A stretch of DNA of 18,168 nt from Flavobacteriales bacterium (lineage in GTDB: Bacteria > Bacteroidota > Bacteroidia > Flavobacteriales > PHOS-HE28). Below the pieces are notes generated by a model. The model was not told the DNA's origin. It made no database searches and saw only the letters and a program-made list of their open reading frames with translations. Below, piece after piece: positions 7,784 through 15,019 of this stretch; the stretch's first letter is position 1, and each line of letters starts with the position of its first letter. The position numbers and the translations under genes are program-made. The DNA lies in contig SSGN01000075.1 of assembly GCA_008016945.1 (NCBI GenBank), positions 1-18,168 on the forward strand, read 5' to 3'.

Positions 7784-8311
7784 CTATCGCTCCCGATACA
7801 TGGCCACCAACCCGGGCGGCGTGCGTACCAACAAGGTATTGGACTCTGGATCGATCCCCAGGATCATCTCCTCGGCCAAGGGCACCATCACCTCCTCCTC
7901 GCCATGCAGGATCACCAGCACCGGGTTCTTGGCGGAACCTTCGATGCCGGTCACCTCACCCAGGTCACCATGCTCTTCATCGCGTACCACCATGCCGATG
8001 AACTCCTCGGGATCCCAGCTCTCGTCGCTGCCATCGACCAGGAGGCCGGGCGGCGCGTAGAGGTCGCGCCCCACAAGGATGGATGCGCTCTGCGGATCGT
8101 GGAAATCGTCGAACTTCACCAGGGTCTCGCGTCCCTTGTCGTGCAGGGCGGTGAAGAAGAACGGCACCTTCTGCCCTTCGATGTCCACGAAGAGGGCGCC
8201 GGCATGGACCAGTTCATCGGGGTCGCATCCCTCGAGCTGCACGGTGAGCTCGCCCCGGTGCCCCCAGGGTTTGCCCAACTTACCGATGCGTCGGAGGCTA
8301 TCGAGATCCAT
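7784..8311 (-). CDS. rimM: Ribosome maturation factor RimM
   Basis: A 175-residue 16S rRNA processing factor. It binds ribosomal protein S19 in the 30S head and helps late assembly of the small subunit. The N-terminal domain shows LRRIGKLGKPWGHRGELTVQ, including the GxxGE-like turn typical of the family. The linker contains ILVGRDLYAP, and the C-terminal PRC-barrel domain is seen in EFIGMVVRDEEHGDLGEV and later KNPVLVILH and VPLAEEMI. The start was set at ATG 8311 because the family motif follows within 10 residues. ATG 8353 would add 14 residues with no family similarity. It is the middle gene of the rpsP-rimM-trmN6 operon. trmD and rplS, which follow rimM in many other bacteria, are not here. 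Confidence 0.93.
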   Translation of the reverse strand: MDLDSLRRIGKLGKPWGHRGELTVQLEGCDPDELVHAGALFVDIEGQKVPFFFTALHDKGRETLVKFDDFHDPQSASILVGRDLYAPPGLLVDGSDESWDPEEFIGMVVRDEEHGDLGEVTGIEGSAKNPVLVILHGEEEVMVPLAEEMILGIDPESNTLLVRTPPGLVAMYRER

Positions 8312-8405
8312 GGGGGAAAGGTACTGCGGCGGCAGCGAAGAAACGGTGGCCACGGCCCTGCCGGAGCCTCATACGCGCCACTTCATCGGGTCGTGGGGCA
8401 TACCT

Positions 8406-8446
8406 CGGAAAGCAAGGACCCGCGCACCTGGCGATGCGCGGGTCCT
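8406..8446 (-). terminator. Hairpin between rpsP and rimM (attenuating terminator)
   Basis: AGGACCCGCGCA (8415-8426) and TGCGCGGGTCCT (8435-8446) form a perfect 12-bp stem with an 8-base loop. On the minus strand it starts 19 bases after the rpsP stop and is followed by TTGCTTTCC, a broken T-run. It is probably a partial terminator or an mRNA-stabilising 3' end that lets rpsP be expressed above rimM and trmN6. Confidence 0.65.
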
Positions 8447-8464
8447 ACTGAAATGTCGTGCGGA

Positions 8465-8995
8465 TCACTCGGCAGCGGCCTCGGCCGGTGCCTCGCCCTC
8501 TGCAGGTGCAGCTGCGGGTTCAGCGGCAGCAGCGGCGGCAGCGAGCTTGGCGCTCAGAGCAGCCGCATGTTCGGCGGCCTTCTTGGTCTCAGCTTCCACA
8601 CGTGCCTTGGCAGCGGCTTCGGCACCTTGGGCCAGCTTGTTCTTCTTGCCTTCGATCTTGGCGTTCTTCTCGTTCTTCCAGATGTCGAAACGACGATCGG
8701 CCTCGGCCTGATCGAAAGCGCCCTTCTTCACACCACCGGCCAGGTGGTTCTTATAGATCACCCCGGTATAGCTGAGGATGGCGCGGCAGGTATCGCTGGG
8801 CTGGGCACCCTTCTGGAGCCAGCTGAGCGCCTTGTCATCATTGATCTCGATGAACGCAGGGTTCTGGTTGGGATCGTAGGCGCCGATCCGTTCGATGTAC
8901 TTTCCATCGCGGGGTGCGCGGGAATCGGCCACCACCAGGTGGTAGAAGGGCCGGCCTTTCTTGCCTTTACGCTGAAGGCGGATGCGAGTTGGCAT
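8465..8995 (-). CDS. rpsP: 30S ribosomal protein S16 with long Ala-rich C-terminal extension
   Basis: A 176-residue S16 protein. The core (residues 1-~80) has MPTRIRLQRKGKKGRPFYHL, DSRAPRDGKYIERIGAYDP and the conserved WLQKGAQPSDT. It binds 16S rRNA early in 30S assembly. After the core comes GVIYKNHLAGGVKKGAF and a Lys-rich helix, then a tail of Ala, Glu and Pro (residues ~118-176). The total is about twice the ~82-90 residues of many bacterial S16 proteins. Extended forms are known in Bacteroidota, so this is lineage-typical rather than a frameshift. It is the first gene of the operon, with a consensus-like promoter 42 bases upstream. Confidence 0.95.
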   Translation of the reverse strand: MPTRIRLQRKGKKGRPFYHLVVADSRAPRDGKYIERIGAYDPNQNPAFIEINDDKALSWLQKGAQPSDTCRAILSYTGVIYKNHLAGGVKKGAFDQAEADRRFDIWKNEKNAKIEGKKNKLAQGAEAAAKARVEAETKKAAEHAAALSAKLAAAAAAAEPAAAPAEGEAPAEAAAE

Positions 8996-9014
8996 GTCGC
9001 GGTCGTTGTTTTTA

Positions 9015-9034
9015 GCCCCTTATCGGTAAGGGGC
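9015..9034 (-). promoter_or_regulatory. 8-bp inverted repeat at the predicted rpsP transcription start
   Basis: GCCCCTTA (9015-9022) and TAAGGGGC (9027-9034) form a perfect inverted repeat with a TCGG centre. Given the -7 element at 9037-9044, transcription should start within or just before this repeat. It could be an operator for a dimeric regulator or a 5' leader hairpin. On the minus strand it is followed by TAAAAAC, not a T-run, so it is not a terminator. Confidence 0.5.
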
Positions 9035-9036
9035 GG

Positions 9037-9066
9037 CAAATATAGATGATCCTCCTGGATCCACAA
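9037..9066 (-). promoter_or_regulatory. Consensus promoter of the rpsP-rimM-trmN6 operon
   Basis: On the minus strand TTG (9066-9064) is followed by exactly 19 bases and then TATATTTG (9044-9037), a perfect match to the Bacteroidota primary-sigma -7 element TAnnTTTG. It sits 42 bases upstream of the rpsP start. A ribosomal protein gene is expected to have a strong promoter. Confidence 0.8.
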
Positions 9067-9100
9067 CCGGCTGTACTTCAAAGCCCGAACTTAGCACCCT

Positions 9101-10159
9101 GTGACGAAACGCCTGCGCCTCCCCCGCACCCGCCGCACGGTACACCATGCCGTGCGGATCCAGCCGGGCGAATGGCGGTGGTCCGCAGGCCTGCGTGCGG
9201 CCCTGGCGATCGGCCTGCCCCTGTTGGTCCTCACCGTGTGGGGCCGGTCCGAGCAGGGCCTTGTCGCCGCCTTGGGGGGCTTCACAGCGCTGTACGGCAC
9301 CGACCGGCCACTTCGGCAGCAACTGCACTTGTTGCCCGTGGTCGCCCTCGGGTTCATCGCTTGTGCCTCGCTGGGGGCTGCCGTAGCGCACGACCCGTGG
9401 TGGACGTCGGTCATCCTGATCGGGGTCACGGCCGGGGCGGGCACCCTGGCCTGGGGCACCCGACTGGGGCCACCCGGCACCATGCTCTTCGTGCTGGTGG
9501 CCGCGATCTCCGCACAAGTGGGCCAACGAATGGAACCAGCCGTCATCCCTGTGCTGGTGACCTCGGGTGCGGTACTGTCCTTCGTCCCCATTCTGATCTC
9601 GGCCAAACTGCCGGGTGCCCTTGCGGTCGGTAGCGCCCACCCGACCACGCGTTCGCTGGCCTTCCAGATGGATCGTAGTGTGAGGCGGAACGTAGGACGC
9701 GTCACGGCCGGCGTGGCCCTGGCCTGCCTGGCCAGCATACACCTCGATGCCTTCCGCCTTCACTGGGTGGTGATCACGGCCATCGCCATACTGCAGGGCG
9801 CCTACGACCGTTCGTTCACCTTGGTGCGCGTGGTCCAGCGTGTGGCCGGCACCCTGCTCGGGCTGCTCCTGTTCACAGGGCTGGCACACCTCCATCCACA
9901 GGGGATCGTGCTCGTGGCCATGGTCATGGTCCTTCAATTCGGCATCGAGGTCGTCATTTTCCGCAACTATGTCCTGGGCCTGTGCTTCATCACCCCACTG
10001 GCGCTCATGCTGGCCACGTTCGGCCAGGGGCTCGACCCCTCCGCTACCGCGCAGGGCCGGTGGTACGACACGCTGTTGGGCGCGGCGGTGGCTCTGGTGG
10101 TGCTTGCTGGCCTCGAGGTGAAGCGCCGGTCCGCGAACCATCCAGGACCGACGGTCTGA
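9101..10159 (+). CDS. FUSC family inner-membrane protein
   Basis: A 352-residue polytopic membrane protein related to the FUSC (fusaric acid resistance-like / aromatic acid exporter) family. Two blocks of hydrophobic helices are visible. One starts at residue ~28 (LRAALAIGLPLLVLTVWG) and ends at ~170. The other runs from ~203 (GRVTAGVALACLA) to ~342. They are separated by a soluble loop with TRSLAFQMDRSVRRNVGR. The pattern RAALAIGLPLL...ALGGFTALYG and the second-half TAIAILQGAYDRSFTLVRVVQRVAGTLLG (G-T-x-x-G) are typical of the family. It has only the two membrane halves and lacks the long cytoplasmic domain of the ~700-residue YccS/YhfK type. The substrate is unknown. I used the GTG at 9101, as no ATG lies near the first helix. 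It is 29 bases upstream of the GH20 gene and may be co-transcribed. Confidence 0.8.
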   Translation: MTKRLRLPRTRRTVHHAVRIQPGEWRWSAGLRAALAIGLPLLVLTVWGRSEQGLVAALGGFTALYGTDRPLRQQLHLLPVVALGFIACASLGAAVAHDPWWTSVILIGVTAGAGTLAWGTRLGPPGTMLFVLVAAISAQVGQRMEPAVIPVLVTSGAVLSFVPILISAKLPGALAVGSAHPTTRSLAFQMDRSVRRNVGRVTAGVALACLASIHLDAFRLHWVVITAIAILQGAYDRSFTLVRVVQRVAGTLLGLLLFTGLAHLHPQGIVLVAMVMVLQFGIEVVIFRNYVLGLCFITPLALMLATFGQGLDPSATAQGRWYDTLLGAAVALVVLAGLEVKRRSANHPGPTV

Positions 10160-10188
10160 AGACCATTGTACTTCGCCACCTTTGCCCC

Positions 10189-12486
10189 ATGCGTCTGATC
10201 CCCCTTCTGCTCCTAGCGACCGTGCAAGCCTCGGCCCAGCAGCCCCCGCAGCCCGTTCTGATCCCGCGACCGGTGGAGTTGAGCACGAAACCCGGTGCAT
10301 GCGACCTGACCTGCGGCTGGGTGGTCAAGGATGCTCCGGAGCGTATTGCGCAACTGCTTCGCACCGAACTCGCCACCCTGCCCCAACAACGCAAGCCCAT
10401 CGGCTGCGAACACGCGATCAATATCGATCTCGCCCTGTTCACTCCGGACACCTTGCTACCACCCGAATGGTACGCCCTCACCGTCATGCCACAAGGCATT
10501 GCGATCACCGCGCCTACCGAAGCCGGGCTCTTTCGCGGCAGTCGCACCTTGGTCCAGTTGCTCGAACAAGGGCTGGATACCGGCTCCATACCCTGCTTGA
10601 GCATCACCGACTTCCCACGCTTCCCGTGGCGGGGCATGCACCTGGACCCCTGCCGCCACTTCTGGTCGGTGGAGTTCACCAAGAAGTACATCGACCTGCT
10701 GGCGCGGTACAAGATGAACAGCTTCCACTGGCACCTGACGGATGACCAGGGCTGGCGGATCGAGATCAAGAAGCACCCGCGGCTCACCGAGGTGGGCGCA
10801 TGGCGAAAAGGCAGTCAGGTGGGGCCGTATGCCAAACTCCAATACGACAGCATCCCCTACGGTGGCTTCTATACCCAGGACCAGATCCGCGAGGTGGTGG
10901 CCTATGCGGCGGCACGGCACATCAATGTGGTGCCCGAGATCGAGATGCCGGGACACGCCTTGGCAGCGCTGGCGGCCTACCCCCACTTGGGCTGCACGGG
11001 TGGCCCGTACGAGGTGAACAGGGGTTGGGGTGTGTTCGAGGACGTGTTCTGCGCGGGCAACGACAGCGTGTTCGCCATGCTGGAGGATGTGCTTACCGAA
11101 GTGATGGCGCTCTTTCCCAGCGAGGTCATCCACATCGGGGGGGATGAATGCCCCAAGGAGGCCTGGAAGGTCTGCGCGAAGTGCCAGGCGCGGATGAAGG
11201 CCGGGAACCTGAAGGATGAGCACGAACTGCAGTCGTACTTCATCCAACGCATTGAGCGGTTCGTGAACAGCAAGGGCCGGAAGATCATCGGCTGGGACGA
11301 GATCCTGGAAGGCGGCTTGGCACCCAACGCGGCCGTGATGAGCTGGCGCGGAACGGAAGGCGGCATCGCAGCGGCGCGCAGCGGGCACTATGCTGTGATG
11401 AGCCCCGGCAGCCATTGCTATTTCGACCACTACCAGGGCGACCCCGCCAACGAACCGCTGGCGATCGGCGGCTACACGCCGTTGCAGAAGGTGTACAGCT
11501 ATGAGCCCATCCCGGCCGAACTGAAACCCGAAGAACACAAGTACATCCTCGGTGCACAGGGCAACCTTTGGACGGAGTACATCCTTACGCCCGAACACGT
11601 CGAGTATATGGTCGTGCCGCGTATGCTGGCACTGGCCGAAGTGCTGTGGACACCGAAAGAGGCACGGGATGAGAAGAACTTCATCGAGCGGCTGGAAAGC
11701 GAATTCCACAGGCTGGAGGCCCTGGATGTGAATGTCAGCAAGAGCCTATACCAGGTACGCCTCAAGCCCCGGCAGGGGAGCACAGACGGCAGCATCGACG
11801 TGGAGTTCATCGGCAGCCGGGAAGGCCAGACATTCCGCTACGAGCTGAACGAAGAAGTGATGGGGGCTGAGACACCCGCCCCCAAGGACGACCTCCAAGT
11901 GAACCATACCGACCAGACCACCGGTCCCATCGCGATCCGGAACAACTGTACCCTGGTGGCCTGTGTGGCTACCGATGACCCCGACCATGGATGGAGCACC
12001 ATGCCACGCGCCAAGCGAACATTCCGCTTCAACAAAGCCACCGCCCGTCCCATCACCATCAGTGTTCAACCGAACGAACGCTATAACGAAGGAGGGGCCT
12101 TCACCCTGGTGGATGGCATCACCGCGCAGGAGAGGCGCGTGAATACCGAGTGGCTGGGCTGGAAGGAAAGCGTCACCCTCACGGTGGACCTGGGCAGCGT
12201 ACAGGACGTGCGTCACATCGGCATCGGTGCATGGAATGACCCTCACAGCTGGATCCATCTGCCTTCGGCCGTGGACTTCAGCACCAGCCTGAACGGCAGC
12301 ACCTTCACCCCGTTCGGCAGGGCTCAAGGCCTGGAGAGGGGTGGCCGCAATGCGTTCAGCGTCGATAGCCAGGCGAAGGCACGTTACGTGCGTGTCGCGG
12401 TGACGGCCATCAACACCATTCCCGTAGGTGATCCAGGTGCGGGCAACCCGGCGTGGATGTTCCTGGATGAGATCGAAGTGCGGTAA
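10189..12486 (+). CDS. Secreted GH20 beta-N-acetylhexosaminidase
   Basis: A 765-residue exo-hexosaminidase that removes terminal GlcNAc or GalNAc from chitooligosaccharides, glycans or peptidoglycan fragments. MRLIPLLLLATVQASAQ is a signal peptide. Residues ~25-140 are the GH20b domain. Residues ~145-500 are the catalytic TIM barrel with FPWRGMHLDPCRHFW, YKMNSFHWHLTDDQGWRIEI, PEIEMPGHALAAL and the catalytic HIGGDECP (Asp319-Glu320), in which Asp orients the substrate 2-acetamido group and Glu is the acid. GWDEILEGG and GNLWTEYI follow. Residues ~500-625 are a linker domain, and ~630-765 resemble an F5/8-type carbohydrate-binding module (VDGITAQERRV, VTLTVDLGSVQDVRHIGIG). All catalytic motifs are intact. 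The start ATG 10189 is preceded by CACCTTTG at 10177-10184, close to a -7 element. No T9SS tail is seen, so the periplasm is the likely site. Confidence 0.93.
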   Translation: MRLIPLLLLATVQASAQQPPQPVLIPRPVELSTKPGACDLTCGWVVKDAPERIAQLLRTELATLPQQRKPIGCEHAINIDLALFTPDTLLPPEWYALTVMPQGIAITAPTEAGLFRGSRTLVQLLEQGLDTGSIPCLSITDFPRFPWRGMHLDPCRHFWSVEFTKKYIDLLARYKMNSFHWHLTDDQGWRIEIKKHPRLTEVGAWRKGSQVGPYAKLQYDSIPYGGFYTQDQIREVVAYAAARHINVVPEIEMPGHALAALAAYPHLGCTGGPYEVNRGWGVFEDVFCAGNDSVFAMLEDVLTEVMALFPSEVIHIGGDECPKEAWKVCAKCQARMKAGNLKDEHELQSYFIQRIERFVNSKGRKIIGWDEILEGGLAPNAAVMSWRGTEGGIAAARSGHYAVMSPGSHCYFDHYQGDPANEPLAIGGYTPLQKVYSYEPIPAELKPEEHKYILGAQGNLWTEYILTPEHVEYMVVPRMLALAEVLWTPKEARDEKNFIERLESEFHRLEALDVNVSKSLYQVRLKPRQGSTDGSIDVEFIGSREGQTFRYELNEEVMGAETPAPKDDLQVNHTDQTTGPIAIRNNCTLVACVATDDPDHGWSTMPRAKRTFRFNKATARPITISVQPNERYNEGGAFTLVDGITAQERRVNTEWLGWKESVTLTVDLGSVQDVRHIGIGAWNDPHSWIHLPSAVDFSTSLNGSTFTPFGRAQGLERGGRNAFSVDSQAKARYVRVAVTAINTIPVGDPGAGNPAWMFLDEIEVR

Positions 12487-12518
12487 GATCGGTCGGCTTT
12501 TCAACCGAGACGCCGATC
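12487..12518 (+). terminator. Weak imperfect hairpin after the GH20 gene
   Basis: GATCGG (12487-12492) and CCGATC (12513-12518) pair around an inner TCGG/CCGA. The outer arm begins one base after the stop codon. No T-run follows, so termination is uncertain and transcription may continue into the lysyl oxidase gene 57 bases downstream. Confidence 0.3.
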
Positions 12519-12575
12519 CTGGTCTACCTTACGTCAATATGATCCACGACCTTGTGGAACCAAAACCTGAAATCG

Positions 12576-14966
12576 ATGGAAGTGAGACCCTTACTCCTTG
12601 CCACGTTGGCTCTCTTGCCCTACTCCACCATGGCTGGCCCCGGCGGTGGCTGTCCGGCAGGGCAGAGTGAAATGATCATCAGTATCACTCCGGACAACTG
12701 GCCCAACGAGATCAGCTGGAATGTGACCCTTAGTGGCGAGGTCTTCGCCTCCGGCAATGCCCAGGGGGGCACGTTGTGCGTCCCCAGTGGCGAATGCATG
12801 ATCTTCACCATGCTCGACTCGTACGGTGATGGTTTGATCGGGCAAGGGGGGTACGTGGTTACCTTGGACGGGACGACCATCGCCAGCGGGGGGGCGGCCC
12901 ACGGTAACAACTACAACTACAGCCAGGTGACCGAGCTGAACTGCCCTCCGGGCTTCAGTTGCGGCAATCCGATCGTGATCGGCGAAGGCCCCCACACGGC
13001 CCCAGCGCGTAACACGTGGTACCACTTCACGGCCGGCACCAGCGGGCAATACCTGATCACCACTTGTGGCCTGGCCGATTGCGACACACGGATCTGGGTG
13101 TACGACCACTGCACGGGCCTGGTGCCGGACGATAGCCCTGCTGGGACCATGTATTTCGCCGAAAGTGGTTGCATGAGCGGTCCACAGGCCGAATTGCTGG
13201 CCAACCTGGCTGTGGGCGATGTGATCTGGGTCCGGATCGGGGGGGAAAGCACCTCGTGTGGCAGTGACCCGATCGATTGGTCCATCGGTTACTTCGGGCC
13301 GATCTCCGGCTGCACCGATCCCACCTCATGCAACTTCGACCCGTTGGCCACGGTGGACGATGGCAGCTGTATCGCATGGGGCAGCGTGGATTGCCCTCAA
13401 GCCCCCGACCTGATCATTGATCAAGGCCGCCTCACCACCTCCCTGAACCTTTCCAGCACCACGATCAGCCAAGGCAACTGCTACATCGCCGAAGGCTGCC
13501 TCACGGGCTACGGCACACGCGAGATCCTCCGATTCGACACGCGTATCGCCAACATCGGCGAACTGGATTATTACATCGGTTCGCCCAGCGCGAACCCGGA
13601 CCAGTTCGAATTCCAGAACTGCCATGGCCACACGCACTACAAAGGCTATGCGGAATACCTGCTCTATGATGCCAATGGACAGGAACTCGCCGTGGGCTTC
13701 AAGAACGGATTCTGCGTGATGGATGTTGACTGCGCCGGTGGTGGCACGGGCCAATACGGCTGCGGCAACATGGGGATCAGTGCGGGTTGTGCGGACGTCT
13801 ACGGAAGTGGCACCAGCTGTAACTGGATCGATATCACGGGTGTGGCCGAGGGCACCTACACCCTGGTGGTGCGCACCAACTGGGACAACGACCCCGATGC
13901 CTTGGGCCGCGTGGAGAGCAACCACTTCAACAACTGGGCACAGGTGTGTATCAACATCGACCGCACCCCCACCCTTACGGTAACCGTGGACAATGACTGC
14001 GACCCCTACGTGGATTGCTTGGGACAGATCTACGGCCCCGCCCAGATGGACTGCATGGGCAATTGCGCCGGCACGGCCCTGATCGGAGACCTGAACACCG
14101 ATGGCTACCAGAATACGCTGGACGTGAACTATTACGAGACGGGTATCCTTGGGAACGACCTTACCCCGGTACCCTGCAACGACATCGACCAGGACGGCAA
14201 CCTCACGGTGACCGATGCGGCCCTGATGTCGTTCTGCAATTACTGGAACCTGTACAACCACCCCCCCGATAGTGCAGCGGTACACGACCACTGCAACTTC
14301 CCGTTCAACGAGATCATCAACCCCTTCGACACGGTGAGCTTCACCATCGGGGCCCTGGACATGACCGAGGGTTGGATGGACATCCACGTGCGGAACGCGA
14401 ACCGCCGCCTGTTGGGCTATGAACTGCGCTTGAGCGGCGTACAGATCACGGGGGTGGAAAGCCTCTACGACCAAGCCGAATACCCGGCGGTACCGGCCTA
14501 TGGATTCGGCACAGGCCATCTGATGTGCCTCAGCGATGTGGACAGCACCATCCAACGCGGACCGGACTACAAGCCCTTATGCCGGGTTCATTTCACCAAT
14601 GCGGAGCCCACCATCTGCATCGCCGAAGTGATCGATGTGGTGAACGAGAATTACCACAACGCGATCACCCGACTGGAGAACGCCTGCGCCACCATCACCG
14701 GCGTGGGTGAACGCTCGCAGACCGATGGTATCCGGGTGTTCCCCAACCCCTTCACCGAACAGACCACCTTGCTGTATCCACCGGTCTCTGGCGGTGTTGT
14801 GCACCTCACCATCACCGACCTGCAGGGTAGGATCGTACAGCAGCAGAGCGACAAGAGCGGTGCTGGCCGGTTCCTGATCGAGCGCCAGGCGATGAGCGCT
14901 GGAGCGTACTTCTACCAGCTTTCCGGAGCCGCCCAAGGCGCGGGTAAGCTGCACGTGGAACGCTGA
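12576..14966 (+). CDS. Secreted lysyl oxidase domain protein with dockerin-like region and T9SS sorting domain
   Basis: A 796-residue exported multidomain protein. MEVRPLLLATLALLPYSTMA is the signal peptide, so ATG 12576 is preferred over the TTG at 12552. Residues ~26-120 are a beta domain with MLDSYGDGL, and ~129-240 are a jelly-roll-like domain (NTWYHFTAGTSGQYLITTC). A GCTDPTSC...DDGSC motif follows at 245-265. Residues ~277-460 match lysyl oxidase: LRFDTRIANIGELDYYIGSP, CHGHTH (copper ligands His350, 352, 354), GFKNGFC (Lys376) and GCADVYGSGTSCNWIDITGV (Tyr409). Lys376 and Tyr409 align with the residues that form lysine tyrosylquinone in animal LOX, and Cys380, 386, 396, 405 and 415 align with LOX cysteines. 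Residues ~504-560 are dockerin-like (GDLNTDGYQN, DIDQDGNLTVTDAA). Residues ~585-705 may be cohesin-like. The T9SS type A tail is ~720-796 (VFPNPFTEQT, GAYFYQL). It probably oxidises Lys residues of extracellular proteins. Confidence 0.88.
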   Translation: MEVRPLLLATLALLPYSTMAGPGGGCPAGQSEMIISITPDNWPNEISWNVTLSGEVFASGNAQGGTLCVPSGECMIFTMLDSYGDGLIGQGGYVVTLDGTTIASGGAAHGNNYNYSQVTELNCPPGFSCGNPIVIGEGPHTAPARNTWYHFTAGTSGQYLITTCGLADCDTRIWVYDHCTGLVPDDSPAGTMYFAESGCMSGPQAELLANLAVGDVIWVRIGGESTSCGSDPIDWSIGYFGPISGCTDPTSCNFDPLATVDDGSCIAWGSVDCPQAPDLIIDQGRLTTSLNLSSTTISQGNCYIAEGCLTGYGTREILRFDTRIANIGELDYYIGSPSANPDQFEFQNCHGHTHYKGYAEYLLYDANGQELAVGFKNGFCVMDVDCAGGGTGQYGCGNMGISAGCADVYGSGTSCNWIDITGVAEGTYTLVVRTNWDNDPDALGRVESNHFNNWAQVCINIDRTPTLTVTVDNDCDPYVDCLGQIYGPAQMDCMGNCAGTALIGDLNTDGYQNTLDVNYYETGILGNDLTPVPCNDIDQDGNLTVTDAALMSFCNYWNLYNHPPDSAAVHDHCNFPFNEIINPFDTVSFTIGALDMTEGWMDIHVRNANRRLLGYELRLSGVQITGVESLYDQAEYPAVPAYGFGTGHLMCLSDVDSTIQRGPDYKPLCRVHFTNAEPTICIAEVIDVVNENYHNAITRLENACATITGVGERSQTDGIRVFPNPFTEQTTLLYPPVSGGVVHLTITDLQGRIVQQQSDKSGAGRFLIERQAMSAGAYFYQLSGAAQGAGKLHVER

Positions 14967-14981
14967 TCCTTACCGAACTTC

Positions 14982-15019
14982 GCGAACGTCCGGGGTGCCC
15001 ATGCGCTCCGGACGTTCGC
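14982..15019 (+). promoter_or_regulatory. 12-bp perfect hairpin flush with the next start codon
   Basis: GCGAACGTCCGG (14982-14993) and CCGGACGTTCGC (15008-15019) form a perfect 12-bp stem with a 14-base loop. The stem ends on the base before ATG 15020 and starts 15 bases after the lysyl oxidase stop. No T-run follows. It may end or stabilise the upstream mRNA, or limit translation of the small gene downstream. Confidence 0.6.

Noticed and set aside
7019..9049. A 676-codon open frame on the plus strand opposite trmN6, rimM and rpsP
   Set aside because: It lies fully antisense to three well-recognised genes and its translation has no family motif. High GC content makes long antisense frames common here.
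9020..10300. A 426-codon minus-strand open frame opposite the FUSC gene
   Set aside because: The plus-strand translation has regular membrane helices and family motifs. The antisense one is a low-complexity Gly/Arg/His/Gln sequence.
12552..12575. TTG at 12552 as the start of the lysyl oxidase gene
   Set aside because: It would put eight polar residues in front of the signal peptide. ATG 12576 gives a standard signal sequence.
13326..14555. A 409-codon minus-strand open frame inside the lysyl oxidase gene
   Set aside because: The plus-strand frame holds the LOX, dockerin and T9SS motifs. The antisense translation is Val/His/Ala-rich with no recognisable fold.
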